Assembly: GCF_018986435.1 (NCBI RefSeq) | Contig: NZ_JAHMIN010000003.1 | Location: 1 to 64,000, forward strand | Reading direction: 5' to 3' | Source: Hahella sp. HN01 | GTDB taxonomy: Bacteria > Pseudomonadota > Gammaproteobacteria > Pseudomonadales > Oleiphilaceae | DNA length: 64,000 nucleotides | Shown here: piece after piece, positions 1 to 9,308 of the stretch | How the letters are laid out: every line of letters starts with the position of its first letter | Position numbering within the stretch: the stretch's first letter is position 1 | Made by a program: the position numbers and the translations under genes | Notes under the pieces: model-generated | Told to the model about the DNA's origin: nothing | Databases searched by the model: none | The model's input: only the letters and a program-made list of their open reading frames with translations

Positions 1-82
1 AATAACCTTGGTCGCGGACCAAGGAAACGGCCTCTTCTTTAAACTCTTTTGTATACTGTTTATACGACTTTTTCTGACTCAT
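1..82 (-). CDS. IS3-family transposase OrfA, N-terminal fragment
   Basis: Minus-strand ATG at 82-80 preceded by AAGGTG as ribosome binding site. The 27 visible residues begin MSQKKSYKQYTKEFKEEA, matching the start of IS3-family OrfA proteins, the helix-turn-helix subunit that recognises the element ends. The gene runs off the window edge, so OrfB and any programmed frameshift are not visible. Too short to test whether the element is intact. Confidence 0.65.
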   Translation of the reverse strand, partial: MSQKKSYKQYTKEFKEEAVSLVRDQGY

Positions 83-124
83 GCTGACACCTTAATCGTT
101 GACGGGTATTGTCTCTTATTAATG

Positions 125-149
125 TGTCCGGGACTATTAGACCACTACA
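125..149. repeat. Candidate terminal inverted repeat of the IS
   Basis: A 25-bp stretch between the transposase start and the disrupted gene, ending in TG/CA as IS3-family termini do. Only one end is in the window, so the matching repeat is not confirmed. Confidence 0.5.
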
Positions 150-560
150 CTAAGCTATTCAGGGTTCTGTTATGCTGAAAAACGTTACTTTTCAGATGAA
201 GAAAGAATTAGGCTGGCTGTAAAATATGTGCTCAATAATTATCCGCCTGTGATTATGAATTATACTTGTGACGATGAGGAAGGAAGTTGCTTGTTGAGTA
301 TGGATAACGTTGATGAGCATGATGTTGTTTTTTATCAGGGAGTGGATCAGTTTATCACATTAAACCCGAAATGCTGTGAGGTTATAGATAATATTAAGGG
401 TTATGAGCCGACCTTTGGGGATAGGTTTAGTGGTTCAACATCAGCCATAGTTAAAGTCGATGTTAAAGTTATATTTAAGGAGAAAACTAACCTTTCTCCT
501 GCCATCAGGACTGAGTATTTGGCAATCTCCAATTGCGGAAAAGCTTGGAACGGTTATTGA
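150..560 (+). pseudogene. IS-truncated gene for a small exported protein of unknown function
   Basis: The frame is open from the IS boundary at 150 and closed inside the IS by a TAG at 138-140, so the gene has lost its 5' end to the insertion. The first residues (LSYSGFCYAEKRYFSDEERI) look like the end of a signal peptide followed by a mature N-terminus. A GTG at 228 could start a 110-residue remnant, but reading continues naturally upstream of it. The protein has about six cysteines, suggesting an oxidising compartment. I do not recognise the family. Base composition is clearly AT-richer than the rest of the window, suggesting acquired DNA. Confidence 0.5.
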
Positions 561-729
561 TTTTGGCTTTGATAAATATTTTCGTGAAATCTATGGTTGA
601 TGGTTACGCAGATAGTTTTTCAGAGGTTCCCTAGGAGGCCTTTTGAAGCTACTGTTTACAAGGAGACGTTATCCATGGAGAAGAAAGTTTTTTTATAAGT
701 GGTCATCTTGATCTTGCCCCCAGGAAATC

Positions 730-981
730 GTGCAACACCAACCTTCCGTTATTGACGATCTGGCGCGGAAATATCTTGAGAGTAAATTCAACGTGGTCAG
801 TGTCTATAAAATGTCCGATATCTCCAAAAACAGCTTTGGACTTCCTATCCAAAGCGGCTTCACCTCCGATAACCAACGAGATAAACAGATGACCGCCGAC
901 TCTACCTGCGACATCGCCTGGGTCAGACCAGGGAGGGAGAAGTCCGGGACAGCTAGGAATTTGGCGCGTAGGAAGAGGTAA
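730..981 (+). CDS. Possible gene fragment, unknown function
   Basis: An 83-codon frame beginning with GTG; the frame is open from 712. The C-terminal part (DIAWVRPGREKSGTARN, then a basic tail ending RRKR) looks like real protein rather than noise, but there is no convincing ribosome binding site and I recognise no family. It lies in the same unsettled stretch as the IS and the truncated gene, so it may be the 3' remnant of a larger gene. The flanks 561-711 and 982-1180 show nothing else beyond the leader of the next gene. Confidence 0.25.
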   Translation: MQHQPSVIDDLARKYLESKFNVVSVYKMSDISKNSFGLPIQSGFTSDNQRDKQMTADSTCDIAWVRPGREKSGTARNLARRKR

Positions 982-1180
982 TAGACCGATATCGTTCTGG
1001 TTACTTTAAAAGTGCATGTTCTTGCGGTGGAAAACCCCCTCAGTTTTTCGCCGAAATCTGTGCGGAGACGGTGTTTTTCAGGCTACGAATGATGCCTAAG
1101 TGCTACGCTTATTGTATAGTTGCCCAGCTTTTTGCGCCGTATGGCGCGATATTTAATGACGATGCAGGAGTAAGTGAACA

Positions 1181-1591
1181 ATGAAAGGCGCTGGCGGAAC
1201 CTCCGGTGGAGTAGGGCAGTTTTTTGTCGGATTAATCATGCTGTGCGGCGGGTTGTACATGTTGTTCAACTCTATCGTCGTCTCATCAAGTTTCGGCATG
1301 GGCATGCGTTTATACGGCTTCAATGCGTTTGGCGGCCACTGGGGTATTACCTCCGGTATGGTGATGATTCCATTCATGTTCGGCGTAGGCCTGATCTTTT
1401 TCAGTGCGAAGAACATTCTTGGCTGGATACTGACGATTGGCTCGCTGACGGCGCTGGTGTTTGGCGTTATTTCCTCCATCCACTTCAGCATGCGCTCCAT
1501 GACTGCTTTTGAATTGATTGTGATATTGGTTCTGGCGGTAGGCGGTTTAGGTTTGTTCCTGCGTTCTTTGCGCAACCTGGGCGGGGATTGA
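1181..1591 (+). CDS. Small integral membrane protein, unknown function
   Basis: 136 residues with four apparent membrane segments (about residues 12-32, 56-76, 80-98 and 108-128) and a glycine-rich N-terminus. The ATG follows GCAGGAGTAAGTGAACA, a good ribosome binding site. The gene stands alone and is followed by a hairpin terminator. No motif indicates a reaction; it belongs with hypothetical inner-membrane proteins. Confidence 0.75.
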   Translation: MKGAGGTSGGVGQFFVGLIMLCGGLYMLFNSIVVSSSFGMGMRLYGFNAFGGHWGITSGMVMIPFMFGVGLIFFSAKNILGWILTIGSLTALVFGVISSIHFSMRSMTAFELIVILVLAVGGLGLFLRSLRNLGGD

Positions 1592-1627
1592 TCCCCCGCG
1601 AGCAAGTCTCGTCATACCTCATGCAAG

Positions 1628-1651
1628 GCGTCTCAATCGAGGCGCTTTTTT
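1628..1651 (+). terminator. Rho-independent terminator after the small membrane protein
   Basis: GCGTCTC-AATC-GAGGCGC stem (one G-T pair) followed directly by six T. It lies 37 bp after the stop of the membrane protein gene. Confidence 0.7.
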
Positions 1652-1867
1652 AATGTCTCTCCAAATTTAGAGCCCGCAAACTCCCTCCTTATTTTCCCTG
1701 ACTGGCTGATAACTAGCTTCCTGAGCGCGGGCGTCGGCGCCTGCACTTTATGATGCGGATCAAGCCGCTAACACTTATTAAGATTCTGTTACAGCTTAAA
1801 AATGGTTGATATTTGACCTGTGATCTATGCTTTTAAAGGGCTCGACAGGCGTTAGTAGGTGGTAGTT

Positions 1868-3919
1868 ATGGCGGTTGGCGCTTTTTCCCGTTTCTTCTCC
1901 TTACGTTTCAATAGCATAGGCTTCCGCGTCGCGGCGTTGCTGCTAATCACCGCGGTGATAATCTCTGGCGCTTTTTCTTTTACCTGGAGCGGTATGTCAT
2001 CGGTGCGGGACCGGTTTACGCACCTGATAGAAAACGTTAATCGTTCCGGCGACCTGGCCGACGAACTGGCGGTTAACTATCTGATCACCACCAAGGGCGT
2101 GAATAATATTCTGTCCGTCAATCAGGCGAGCGAGATCCGCGCCAAACACGAGACCATCAAGGCGCTTACCCCCGGGTTTATGGAGAACGCTTCATTATTG
2201 GCGGAGCTGTCGCCGAGCACCCGGGAGCAAGTGGATCTGCTGATTGATCATCGCAACCAACTGGACAGGTTGGTGGACAGCATCGTCAAGAGTCAGACCG
2301 ACGCTATTGAGCTGGAGCAGCGCAATATTACCGCTCTCGCTGCGTTCAGGGCGGAAGGGGATAAAATTTCCAAAATGCTGGCGGATATGATTTCCCTTAT
2401 CAACATGTTCGAAAGCGATTATCCGGTGGTGATCGAAGCGCAGAATTTAAAGCAAACAATTTTGAGCCTGCAGATAGCGGTGACGCGCTACACCTCAGAA
2501 AAAGACCGCAATGCAATGAAGAAGCTGCAGGTGGAATTCGACGATGGCGTCAAAGAGGGCGTAGCGACGTTAGAGACTCTCAAGCGCATGGTGGAGGATG
2601 AAGCGACGCTGGCGGATATTGAGGACATTTATCGTGAATATAACGGCTGGATCAAAAAGTTGCAGGAGGAAAATGACATCTTTAACGCTTACCTGCTGCG
2701 CCTCAATAATCGGGATCAGGCCATCAAGCTCGCCAACGACAGCGATGCGATCATCGCGGATATGAATGCGGCGATTACCCGGATTAACCAAATCACCGGA
2801 GATCTGGTCGCTCAATCCAGCGAGGAGACTAATCAGGTCGTGGATGGGGTGAATCGCGCCATTGGTTTCGGCGCTATCGGCTCGCTGATTTCTTTTGTAT
2901 TGGTGTCGATCATTATTCTTAACGTGGTGATCAAGCCTATCAAAGCTATTACGCGGCGAGTGATGGATATCGCCGAAGGGGAAGGCGATCTGACGCAACG
3001 TGTGGAGGTCGGCAGCAAGGGTGAGATCGCAGTGCTGGCGTCTTACTTCAATGCGTTTATCTGCAAGATTCAGGATGTCATCGTCAGCATCCAATCCGCC
3101 AGTGCGAGTATGAAAGATAACATCAGTGAACTGGACAAATGCGCCCACAATACCTCGGACGTCAGTCAGCGTCAGCGTAACGAGTCAGTAGTGTTGCGCG
3201 AAGATATGGAGTCCCTGTCGCAATCGGTGGATACCGTTTCGAAGTTTTCCGAAGACTCGATCTTGCTCGCGGAGCAGGCTAATCAAATTGGCGAGAAAAC
3301 TAAAAATCTGGTGGTGGACTCCATTGAGTCCATTGAAGGACTGGCGACGGACATTAGCCAGGGAGCGGAGATTATTAAGGAATTGGGTTCTGAGATTGAG
3401 CAAATCGATTCCGTTGTCAGCGTGATTCGTTCCATTGCGGAGCAGACCAATCTACTCGCGCTAAACGCCGCCATTGAAGCCGCAAGGGCGGGGGAGCAGG
3501 GTAGAGGCTTTGCCGTGGTGGCGGACGAAGTGCGCTCTCTCGCCTCGCGGACTCAGGACAGCACTGCTGATATTCAGGCGATGACGGAGAAGCTGCAGGA
3601 AGGCTCGAAAAAAGCCATCAGTTTTATGAATAAAAGTCAGGTGAAAGGCAACGCCACAGTGGAAGAAGCGCGCGCCACCGGTGCGCATCTGGACGAAATG
3701 GCGCAGGCCATTGAAAGAGTGCGCAATATGAACAGCGAAATCAGCACTGCAGCGACTGCTCAAATGCAACTCGCCCATGGGGTGAATGATCGTATCCGGC
3801 TGGTGGATGAGATAAGCCTGGAGACCGACAAGGAAGCCCATCGCAGTGCGGAGAACAGCGAGCGTCTAAGCAACCTGAGTGAACAGCTGACGCAATTGGT
3901 GCGCAAGTTTCGCATCTAA
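1868..3919 (+). CDS. Methyl-accepting chemotaxis protein
   Basis: Transmembrane chemoreceptor of 683 residues feeding a CheA/CheW array. TM1 is at about residues 19-38, followed by a ~290-residue periplasmic helical sensor region, TM2 at ~333-356, a HAMP domain ([10 protein letters not shown] onward) and a long helical signalling domain. The signalling tip carries the canonical [19 protein letters not shown] sequence followed by [12 protein letters not shown]. There is no C-terminal CheR/CheB-tethering pentapeptide. The start is taken as ATG 1868 because AGGTGG sits 5 bp upstream; a GTG at 1859 is in frame. The sensed ligand is unknown, and no other chemotaxis gene is nearby. Confidence 0.95.
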   Translation: MAVGAFSRFFSLRFNSIGFRVAALLLITAVIISGAFSFTWSGMSSVRDRFTHLIENVNRSGDLADELAVNYLITTKGVNNILSVNQASEIRAKHETIKALTPGFMENASLLAELSPSTREQVDLLIDHRNQLDRLVDSIVKSQTDAIELEQRNITALAAFRAEGDKISKMLADMISLINMFESDYPVVIEAQNLKQTILSLQIAVTRYTSEKDRNAMKKLQVEFDDGVKEGVATLETLKRMVEDEATLADIEDIYREYNGWIKKLQEENDIFNAYLLRLNNRDQAIKLANDSDAIIADMNAAITRINQITGDLVAQSSEETNQVVDGVNRAIGFGAIGSLISFVLVSIIILNVVIKPIKAITRRVMDIAEGEGDLTQRVEVGSKGEIAVLASYFNAFICKIQDVIVSIQSASASMKDNISELDKCAHNTSDVSQRQRNESVVLREDMESLSQSVDTVSKFSEDSILLAEQANQIGEKTKNLVVDSIESIEGLATDISQGAEIIKELGSEIEQIDSVVSVIRSIAEQTNLLALNAAIEAARAGEQGRGFAVVADEVRSLASRTQDSTADIQAMTEKLQEGSKKAISFMNKSQVKGNATVEEARATGAHLDEMAQAIERVRNMNSEISTAATAQMQLAHGVNDRIRLVDEISLETDKEAHRSAENSERLSNLSEQLTQLVRKFRI

Positions 3920-3930
3920 AATTTGCTCAA

Positions 3931-3966
3931 GCCCCACAGTCAGATCCTGGTTATTTTTAGTGGGGC
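3931..3966 (+). terminator. Possible hairpin after the chemoreceptor gene
   Basis: GCCCCAC and GTGGGGC form a 7-bp stem around a 22-nt loop, 11 bp after the stop codon. There is no clean T-run after the stem, so this is only a weak terminator candidate. Confidence 0.3.
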
Positions 3967-4024
3967 GTCAGCGCGAGTTTTTGTCGTCATCCCCTTTTGT
4001 CTATGTGTGTGATCACAAAGCCTT

Positions 4025-4052
4025 TTGACATTGTGATGGCTGGTTGTATTTA
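4025..4052 (+). promoter_or_regulatory. Candidate sigma-70 promoter for the ApbE gene
   Basis: TTGACA at 4025-4030, a 16-bp spacer and TATTTA at 4047-4052, about 50 bp before the ATG. The -35 box is perfect and the -10 box moderate. Confidence 0.45.
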
Positions 4053-4103
4053 ACTGCCGGCTGGGGTATACCTCTGCGACAAATCCGCTTCGGTAGTTAA
4101 TCC

Positions 4104-5096
4104 ATGAAGAAACCACTTGCTCTGATAAGCGGCGTCTTGCTGCTTACTTCCTTTGTTCAATTCGCTTCCGCCGAATGGTTCAGTAAAGACTGGAATGGCA
4201 TGGGGACAAAAATTCGCGCTGAGGTGTGGGTGGACGAGGGTGGCGCTGATGCGGCGGAAAAAGCGTTTACGGCAGTGGATCAGGAGTTTGATCGACTTGA
4301 AGCGCTGATGAGCGTCTACATCGACAGTAGCGAAGTATCCAAAGTGAACCGGCTTGCCGCTAAACAGGCGGTGGTGATCACGCCAGAGCTGTTCCATCTG
4401 ATTGAAAAAGCGCAGCGGGTGTCTGAGCTGAGCGGGGGGGCTTTTGATATCACTTTCGCATCCATCGGCAAATACTATAACTACCGCGAAGGGCTGGAGC
4501 CCGATGCCAGACAGATAGAGGAAAATCTGCCGGCGATTAATTATCGATGGATAGAAATGGACCCGGCGGCGCTCAGCATTCATTTTAAAGATCCGAGAGT
4601 CACCATTGATCTGGGCGGCATCGCCAAGGGCTACGCGGTAGACAAGGCCATCGAAAAACTGGCGGGGCTGGGCATTCAATATGCGCTGGTGAGCGCCGGT
4701 GGCGACAGTCGCCTAATGGGGGATAAACATGGCCGACCCTGGATTGTTGGCGTGAAAGATCCGCGCCTGGAAGATAAGAATGCAGTCCTGATACCTTTGG
4801 AAAATACCGCCATCTCCACTTCTGGAGACTATGAACGCTTCTTTATGCACGATGGCGTGCGGGTTCATCACATCATCTCCCCAAAAACAGGAAAGTCAGC
4901 GGAAGAATCCCAAAGCGTCACTATTATCGGCCCGGACGCGACGACGACGGATGCGCTTTCCACAACTGTCTTCATTCTCGGCGCGGAAAAGGGCTTGGAG
5001 TTGATTGAGAAGCTGCCGGGCATCGATGCGATTATTATCGATCGCAATCGCAAAATGCATTATTCATCGGAGCTGCAACCGCCGACGGCTGACTAG
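4104..5096 (+). CDS. apbE: FAD:protein FMN transferase, ApbE family
   Basis: Exported enzyme that attaches FMN from FAD covalently to threonine or serine residues of target proteins outside the cytoplasm. The 330 residues fit the family. A signal peptide ends near ASAEW without a lipobox cysteine. Family motifs are present: DLGGIAKGYAVD with the conserved Gly/Lys, VSAGGD, ISTSGDYERFF, and HHIISPKTG followed by an Asp/Thr-rich metal site (DATTTDALSTT). It stands alone between the chemoreceptor and a convergent three-gene operon. ApbE genes often accompany TlpA, DUF4266 and DUF3570 genes, which occur here at 15172-17048, so a functional link is likely. No flavinylation target is obvious in the window. 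Confidence 0.93.
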   Translation: MKKPLALISGVLLLTSFVQFASAEWFSKDWNGMGTKIRAEVWVDEGGADAAEKAFTAVDQEFDRLEALMSVYIDSSEVSKVNRLAAKQAVVITPELFHLIEKAQRVSELSGGAFDITFASIGKYYNYREGLEPDARQIEENLPAINYRWIEMDPAALSIHFKDPRVTIDLGGIAKGYAVDKAIEKLAGLGIQYALVSAGGDSRLMGDKHGRPWIVGVKDPRLEDKNAVLIPLENTAISTSGDYERFFMHDGVRVHHIISPKTGKSAEESQSVTIIGPDATTTDALSTTVFILGAEKGLELIEKLPGIDAIIIDRNRKMHYSSELQPPTAD

Positions 5097-5136
5097 CTGC
5101 TGGAATTGTCAACTCTATTCAGGACGGGTCAATCAT

Positions 5137-5165
5137 AAAAAAAGGGCCTGATTGGGCCCTTTTTA
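5137..5165. terminator. Bidirectional terminator between apbE and the convergent Tat-protein gene
   Basis: A run of seven A, GGGCC-TGATTG-GGCCC, then a run of T. The A and T runs on both sides make it work in both directions between convergent genes. Confidence 0.85.
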
Positions 5166-5182
5166 TAGTTTCCACGTGGATC

Positions 5183-6733
5183 TTAGCCTATTTTACCGTT
5201 CACAATCATTTCGAAAGGTATTAGTTTGTCCAGATCGGCGCCCAGGCCGTGCTGTTCAAAACCTTTAGTGGTTGCGAAGTTACCTTGCTCATTGTGCAAC
5301 GCCATATAATTCAGCACTACTGTATTAACCAGTAGATTGACGTTGTTGGCGGCGGGGCTGGAAGCTGTCTCCACAGATGCGTCTGCGCGCATGTAGCCAA
5401 TCTGACGCACATTGGCGCTACTGTTTTTCAGCTTTGGGCGTACACCAGGATTGAATACAAGGAAGAAGGACGCGGCGGTGGAAGAATTATCGCCAGTCCA
5501 TTCTCCTTTGCCTCGTCCATCCACGGAGTCGTCAATACGACCGTTACTGGCCAGTGAGCCATCGCTGAAGACATACATCATCAGAGGCATACCCAGGCGC
5601 GCAGCATATTCCAGACAAGCGCCCATGCAGCGGCCGGCGCGCAGATCACGTCGTTCCCCTGTGGCGCGGTCGCCAGTGTGATAGTCAAACCCACCCATGG
5701 TGATGGTGCCGGCGCCGGCATAGCCGTTCAGCACCATTTTCATCACTGATGCGGTTTTTCTGAACTCGCCGTCACTATCAAATTCCGCTTGGGTAAATAT
5801 GCCGGAAGGACCGACGATGTCAGTATCAAGCGCAGGGTTCAACGAGGCGGGGTTGCCGAAACGATCCGCTAAGTCCGCGCTCTTCAGGTAGCCGCAGTCC
5901 ACCAGCTTTTTAACGACCTCATCGGTGGTGACAACGCCGGTTTTCTTGTCGCTGATGCGATAAATCGCCTCCATTACCGCTACAGCGTCCGACTGGTCTA
6001 ATAAGCCGACCAAGTCGCCTACGTCCACCAGGCCCGTCACGTCGCTGGGACGGTCGACCTTGGTGGGGCGTACTTTGGGGTTCATCAGCATTGCCGGGGC
6101 CATGGAATTGCCGCCGGAATCCGAGCTGCTGGAGCCAATCAGAGACACCAACGAGCCATCTGCGCCAGCATTGTATATCCCGTACATCGGGTTGTGCGGG
6201 TTGTTGCCAGTGTCATTATCCGAACGTGCGGGAATAACCGCACCGTCTATGAATGCGCGCGTCGAAGCTTGAGTTTTCTCCAGAATTCCACGCAGAAATG
6301 CGCTATCGGAATGAAAAGCTAACCCTAGTTCTTGATTGACGAATCCGCTAATCGCGGGAGTCATATTCCCTGGCAAGCCGAGTTTGCTGTAGCCTGCCGT
6401 GCTCAGGAAGTCCATCTGGCCGCCCTGCTGCCCTACCAGCACGTTGGAGCCAGAGATATTCGCTCCGCCAGCCAGATCGAAACAGATAAAAGGTATCTTC
6501 CCTGCGCCCTGTACGGCAATGCCGCAGGACGCTTTTAGAGACTCCAGATCTGAAGATAGCGCAGCGTTCGCTTGTCTCGGATTGGCGAAGAGGCCAAGTA
6601 CGGATGTACCGAACACCGAAGCCGTTCCAGCCATAAAGCCTTGGGCGATAAAGTCCCTACGTGTTACCGGGCGCTTGTGGTCCGGGTGAAACAGCGGCTC
6701 GTCGAGGCCGTAAGGTCCACGTCTTCTTGCCAT
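5183..6733 (-). CDS. Tat-exported DUF1501-like protein
   Basis: 516 residues. The N-terminus carries a twin-arginine motif (TRRDFI, residues 24-29) followed by a hydrophobic stretch and a likely cleavage near ANA, so the protein is probably exported folded. The body resembles DUF1501-type proteins, which commonly sit beside cytochrome-bearing DUF1585/1588/1592 proteins; the reaction is unknown. No CxxCH is present. ATG 6733 has GAGGTGG about 8 bp upstream. It is the last gene of a three-gene minus-strand operon, 45 bp after the two-heme lipoprotein, which suggests the three products act together in the periplasm or at the outer membrane. Confidence 0.75.
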   Translation of the reverse strand: MARRRGPYGLDEPLFHPDHKRPVTRRDFIAQGFMAGTASVFGTSVLGLFANPRQANAALSSDLESLKASCGIAVQGAGKIPFICFDLAGGANISGSNVLVGQQGGQMDFLSTAGYSKLGLPGNMTPAISGFVNQELGLAFHSDSAFLRGILEKTQASTRAFIDGAVIPARSDNDTGNNPHNPMYGIYNAGADGSLVSLIGSSSSDSGGNSMAPAMLMNPKVRPTKVDRPSDVTGLVDVGDLVGLLDQSDAVAVMEAIYRISDKKTGVVTTDEVVKKLVDCGYLKSADLADRFGNPASLNPALDTDIVGPSGIFTQAEFDSDGEFRKTASVMKMVLNGYAGAGTITMGGFDYHTGDRATGERRDLRAGRCMGACLEYAARLGMPLMMYVFSDGSLASNGRIDDSVDGRGKGEWTGDNSSTAASFFLVFNPGVRPKLKNSSANVRQIGYMRADASVETASSPAANNVNLLVNTVVLNYMALHNEQGNFATTKGFEQHGLGADLDKLIPFEMIVNGKIG

Positions 6734-6778
6734 GATAAAACCACCTCTATCGAAATTTTTGCCGTTGATCGTAAAACT

Positions 6779-9259
6779 CTATTGCACCAGCATTGCTGCG
6801 CTGCCCAATACAGCGGCGCAACTTGCTTTGACAACTGTTTCGGTTCTGTCTGCGGAGCATCCGCCGCCGCATGCAACCAGTTTGTCGATCAACTGATTCA
6901 GTTCGGCTCTCACATCGGCGCCATCTGGTTGTGACGCCAAGTTTACACCCATGCCTTTATTCAACAGTGGGTCAATGATCAGGTCTCTTCCTGCGCCGGA
7001 GAAGGCGCTGGATGCGCTGGCGTTGAAATCGAAGCCAGGGAAGAAGGCGCTACGCAGCGTGTTGTCCTCCACCAGGGCGTCGCAATACTGGATCGCCAAC
7101 TGGGTAACCCCCATTTGATGCGACGCCAGGAACGTATTGATATTCTCGACGGTAGGCAACTGCTGTTTCACCGTTTCAAAGGTTGTCCTGACGCCAGGGT
7201 AGGATGCGCTGACGCCAGTAATAGCGGACATAGTTGCGTTAATTTCGTCAAAGTTACGCAGACCGATTTCGGGAACCGGATCGCCATCGGCGGGAGCGCC
7301 AGGAGGCGTTGGTTCCGCTTCAAGAAACACGTGACTGTTGGACCCTAGCAGCTCGAAGGTCAGGAAGAACTCATCCTCCTCTGGCCCTTTCTCCAGCGCG
7401 ATGATGGTGCCTCTGTCAGACATGACTTGTCCGCTACCAGGGGTATAGCTGGTTTCGTTAAGTGTGATGTTCATGTTCTTGTAGGCCTGACCAACGGTGA
7501 CTTCGCGGCCGTTCATGCCGAGGCGCATGCCTTTGACGGGAATGCTTGAAGGCGCTGCGTTCGGGTCAAGGCTGATAAAGAACGGCGCGTTGAACAGATA
7601 GCTGTAACTGTCGAACTGGCTGACTTCGAACACCACATAGCTCTGCGGGACGTCGATCAGGTGTGAAGTGCCGAACAGCAGATAAAACTTCTGTCCGACG
7701 CCAGCCTCAAAGTTCTGGGATATCTGTGTTTCCGTCAGCGCGCGGTTGTGAATCGCCACCATCCGGATAGTGCCGTCCCAGGGGCGATTGTTTGAGGCCT
7801 CGTTGCCTAATACGAAGGCGAAGGTGTCGTCCCAGTCATTCAGGTTGCCAGCGGTAGTCATATCCTCATCGCCAGTGAACTTTCCATTCACATAGATGCG
7901 GCGACCGTTAGCGGGGCTGTATGTCGCTACGACATGTTGCAATGTCGCCTGCAGGTCCTGGTCGCCGTCGTCTGTAACAAGTGCGGGCTCGCCGTTTTGA
8001 TCCGTTTCGCTGGTGCGATTCAGCAGGCTGTAGCTGTACTGAACCTGTCCCAAAGTGAAGTTACGAGCGTTGACGCCAGCGGAATAGCTGACGATGCGCG
8101 CAGGACCTTCCTGAGTTACATTGCCAGGAGCCACCCATGCTTCGATGGAGTACTCGCCTGTTGCAGTGATCAGGTCATGTAATTTCTTGCTGTTGGTCGT
8201 GGACCCTTGCGCTTTCCCGCCGCTGAGTTTGATGCCCCAGCCGCCGACCCATTCGACGTCGTTACTTAGGGTCAGGTTCAAAGTGGGTTCGATGCCGCTA
8301 GTGTCATAAGCGGTGACGCCTTGGCCTGTTTTGAATTCGTACAAAGCGATGACATTCTGCTCATAACGGCCGCCACTGTTCGCAGCCAGACCATCGGTCA
8401 GATTGAGCGCCTTGCTGGCGACCAAGTCAGGGTCGACCTGGTCAGGGTCAATGCTGCCGGAAAAGGTCTCAACAGCTTCCAGCATTTTGGCTGCGTCGCT
8501 GGCGCAGGAGCCGGACCAGCAGTTGTGGAATTCATCTCTCAGACGCACAACGAAACGAGAGTTGGCGGGCGTGCCCAGATCCATCTTGCTCTTCGCCGCT
8601 GCGTATGCGGAATCCACGTCGGCGCTGGCAAAGTAAGGCGACTGTGGAATGGCTGCGCTTTCACGGTGGCAGCCTGCGCAATTAGTGGTCAGCAGTGGAT
8701 ATACGGTGGAGCTGAACAGTCCAGAGTCGCTTGGGAAGTTCTTGGTTTGCCCTGGCTCTTTATCCGCCGGAGCGATCAAGTCGATGGTCTTGGTGTCGCC
8801 GGAAACGCCGCCCGCCCAGTCGCTGATATATTTGGTGATGATGTTGGCGCAAAAATCGACGCTGCTCTCCCAGCAGTTATGCCCCTCGCGCACTTTTGAA
8901 ACCATGCGCGATTGGGAGGGATCGCTGAGGTTGACGATTCTATTGGCTTCGGAATAGGCGATGTTGATGTCGTCCTTATGCACGAACATCGGGGATTGGC
9001 CGCCGGTAGTGTGGCAGCCGCCGCAACGGTTAGTCGGGGAAAGTTTGTCCCACAGACTGAGTTTAAACTGTTGTACGTCGTCAGTGGCCGGGGCCGGGCC
9101 AGTATAAGTGCTGCCTTGCCCCGGGCGCGTCGTGTTGGGTAAGTTCTCGTTGGAGGCTCCGCTATTGCCGCCGCAACCGCTGAGCAGAATACTGATAGCG
9201 GCGATCAGTACGGCGATCGCTCTTGTTATCTGCTGTTGTAGTGAGCTCATGGTATTCAC
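6779..9259 (-). CDS. Lipoprotein with two c-type heme motifs and a LamG-like domain
   Basis: 826 residues. Signal peptide with lipobox LSGC (lipidated Cys29). Two tandem segments each have a CxxCH heme site followed about 40 residues later by a HNCW...C motif: the first heme site is at residues 79-83, the second about 110 residues later. A concanavalin/LamG-like beta domain covers roughly residues 300-530 (IEAWV, IYVNG). The C-terminal third has no recognised fold. The gene is likely cotranscribed with its minus-strand neighbours. The start is GTG at 9259; an in-frame ATG at 9250 is equally possible. Probably an outer-membrane-anchored cytochrome; electron donor and substrate unknown. Confidence 0.75.
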   Translation of the reverse strand: MNTMSSLQQQITRAIAVLIAAISILLSGCGGNSGASNENLPNTTRPGQGSTYTGPAPATDDVQQFKLSLWDKLSPTNRCGGCHTTGGQSPMFVHKDDINIAYSEANRIVNLSDPSQSRMVSKVREGHNCWESSVDFCANIITKYISDWAGGVSGDTKTIDLIAPADKEPGQTKNFPSDSGLFSSTVYPLLTTNCAGCHRESAAIPQSPYFASADVDSAYAAAKSKMDLGTPANSRFVVRLRDEFHNCWSGSCASDAAKMLEAVETFSGSIDPDQVDPDLVASKALNLTDGLAANSGGRYEQNVIALYEFKTGQGVTAYDTSGIEPTLNLTLSNDVEWVGGWGIKLSGGKAQGSTTNSKKLHDLITATGEYSIEAWVAPGNVTQEGPARIVSYSAGVNARNFTLGQVQYSYSLLNRTSETDQNGEPALVTDDGDQDLQATLQHVVATYSPANGRRIYVNGKFTGDEDMTTAGNLNDWDDTFAFVLGNEASNNRPWDGTIRMVAIHNRALTETQISQNFEAGVGQKFYLLFGTSHLIDVPQSYVVFEVSQFDSYSYLFNAPFFISLDPNAAPSSIPVKGMRLGMNGREVTVGQAYKNMNITLNETSYTPGSGQVMSDRGTIIALEKGPEEDEFFLTFELLGSNSHVFLEAEPTPPGAPADGDPVPEIGLRNFDEINATMSAITGVSASYPGVRTTFETVKQQLPTVENINTFLASHQMGVTQLAIQYCDALVEDNTLRSAFFPGFDFNASASSAFSGAGRDLIIDPLLNKGMGVNLASQPDGADVRAELNQLIDKLVACGGGCSADRTETVVKASCAAVLGSAAMLVQ

Positions 9260-9308
9260 AGTCGTAATCCGATTCAGAATTCTTGTTTAGCGAGACGGAT
9301 AAACCGCC

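Larger units (their letters stand above)
1..149 (-). mobile_element. End of an IS3-like insertion sequence (partial)
   Basis: The left edge holds one end of an insertion sequence. A transposase OrfA start lies on the minus strand at 82, and about 40 bp outside it is a candidate terminal inverted repeat at 125-149 (minus strand begins TGTAGTGGTCTAATAG). The TG terminus facing the flank fits the IS3 type. The reading frame of the neighbouring gene becomes open exactly at 150, which supports 149 as the element boundary. The other end lies outside the window, so target duplication cannot be checked. Confidence 0.7.

Noticed and set aside
1174-1512. Plus-strand frame overlapping the small membrane protein at 1181-1591
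   Set aside because: The other frame has the ribosome binding site and membrane segments; this one is arginine-rich noise.
4008-4017. TGTGATCACA, which looks like a CRP half-site pair upstream of apbE
   Set aside because: CRP sites need about six bases between the TGTGA and TCACA halves; here the halves overlap, so this is only a short palindrome.
8321-8899. 192-codon frame on the plus strand inside the LamG lipoprotein gene
   Set aside because: It is antisense to a well-supported gene, has no ribosome binding site, and its composition is that of a shadow frame. Similar long antisense frames in rnd, hrpA, dnaX, the VWA genes and the TPR genes were also left out.
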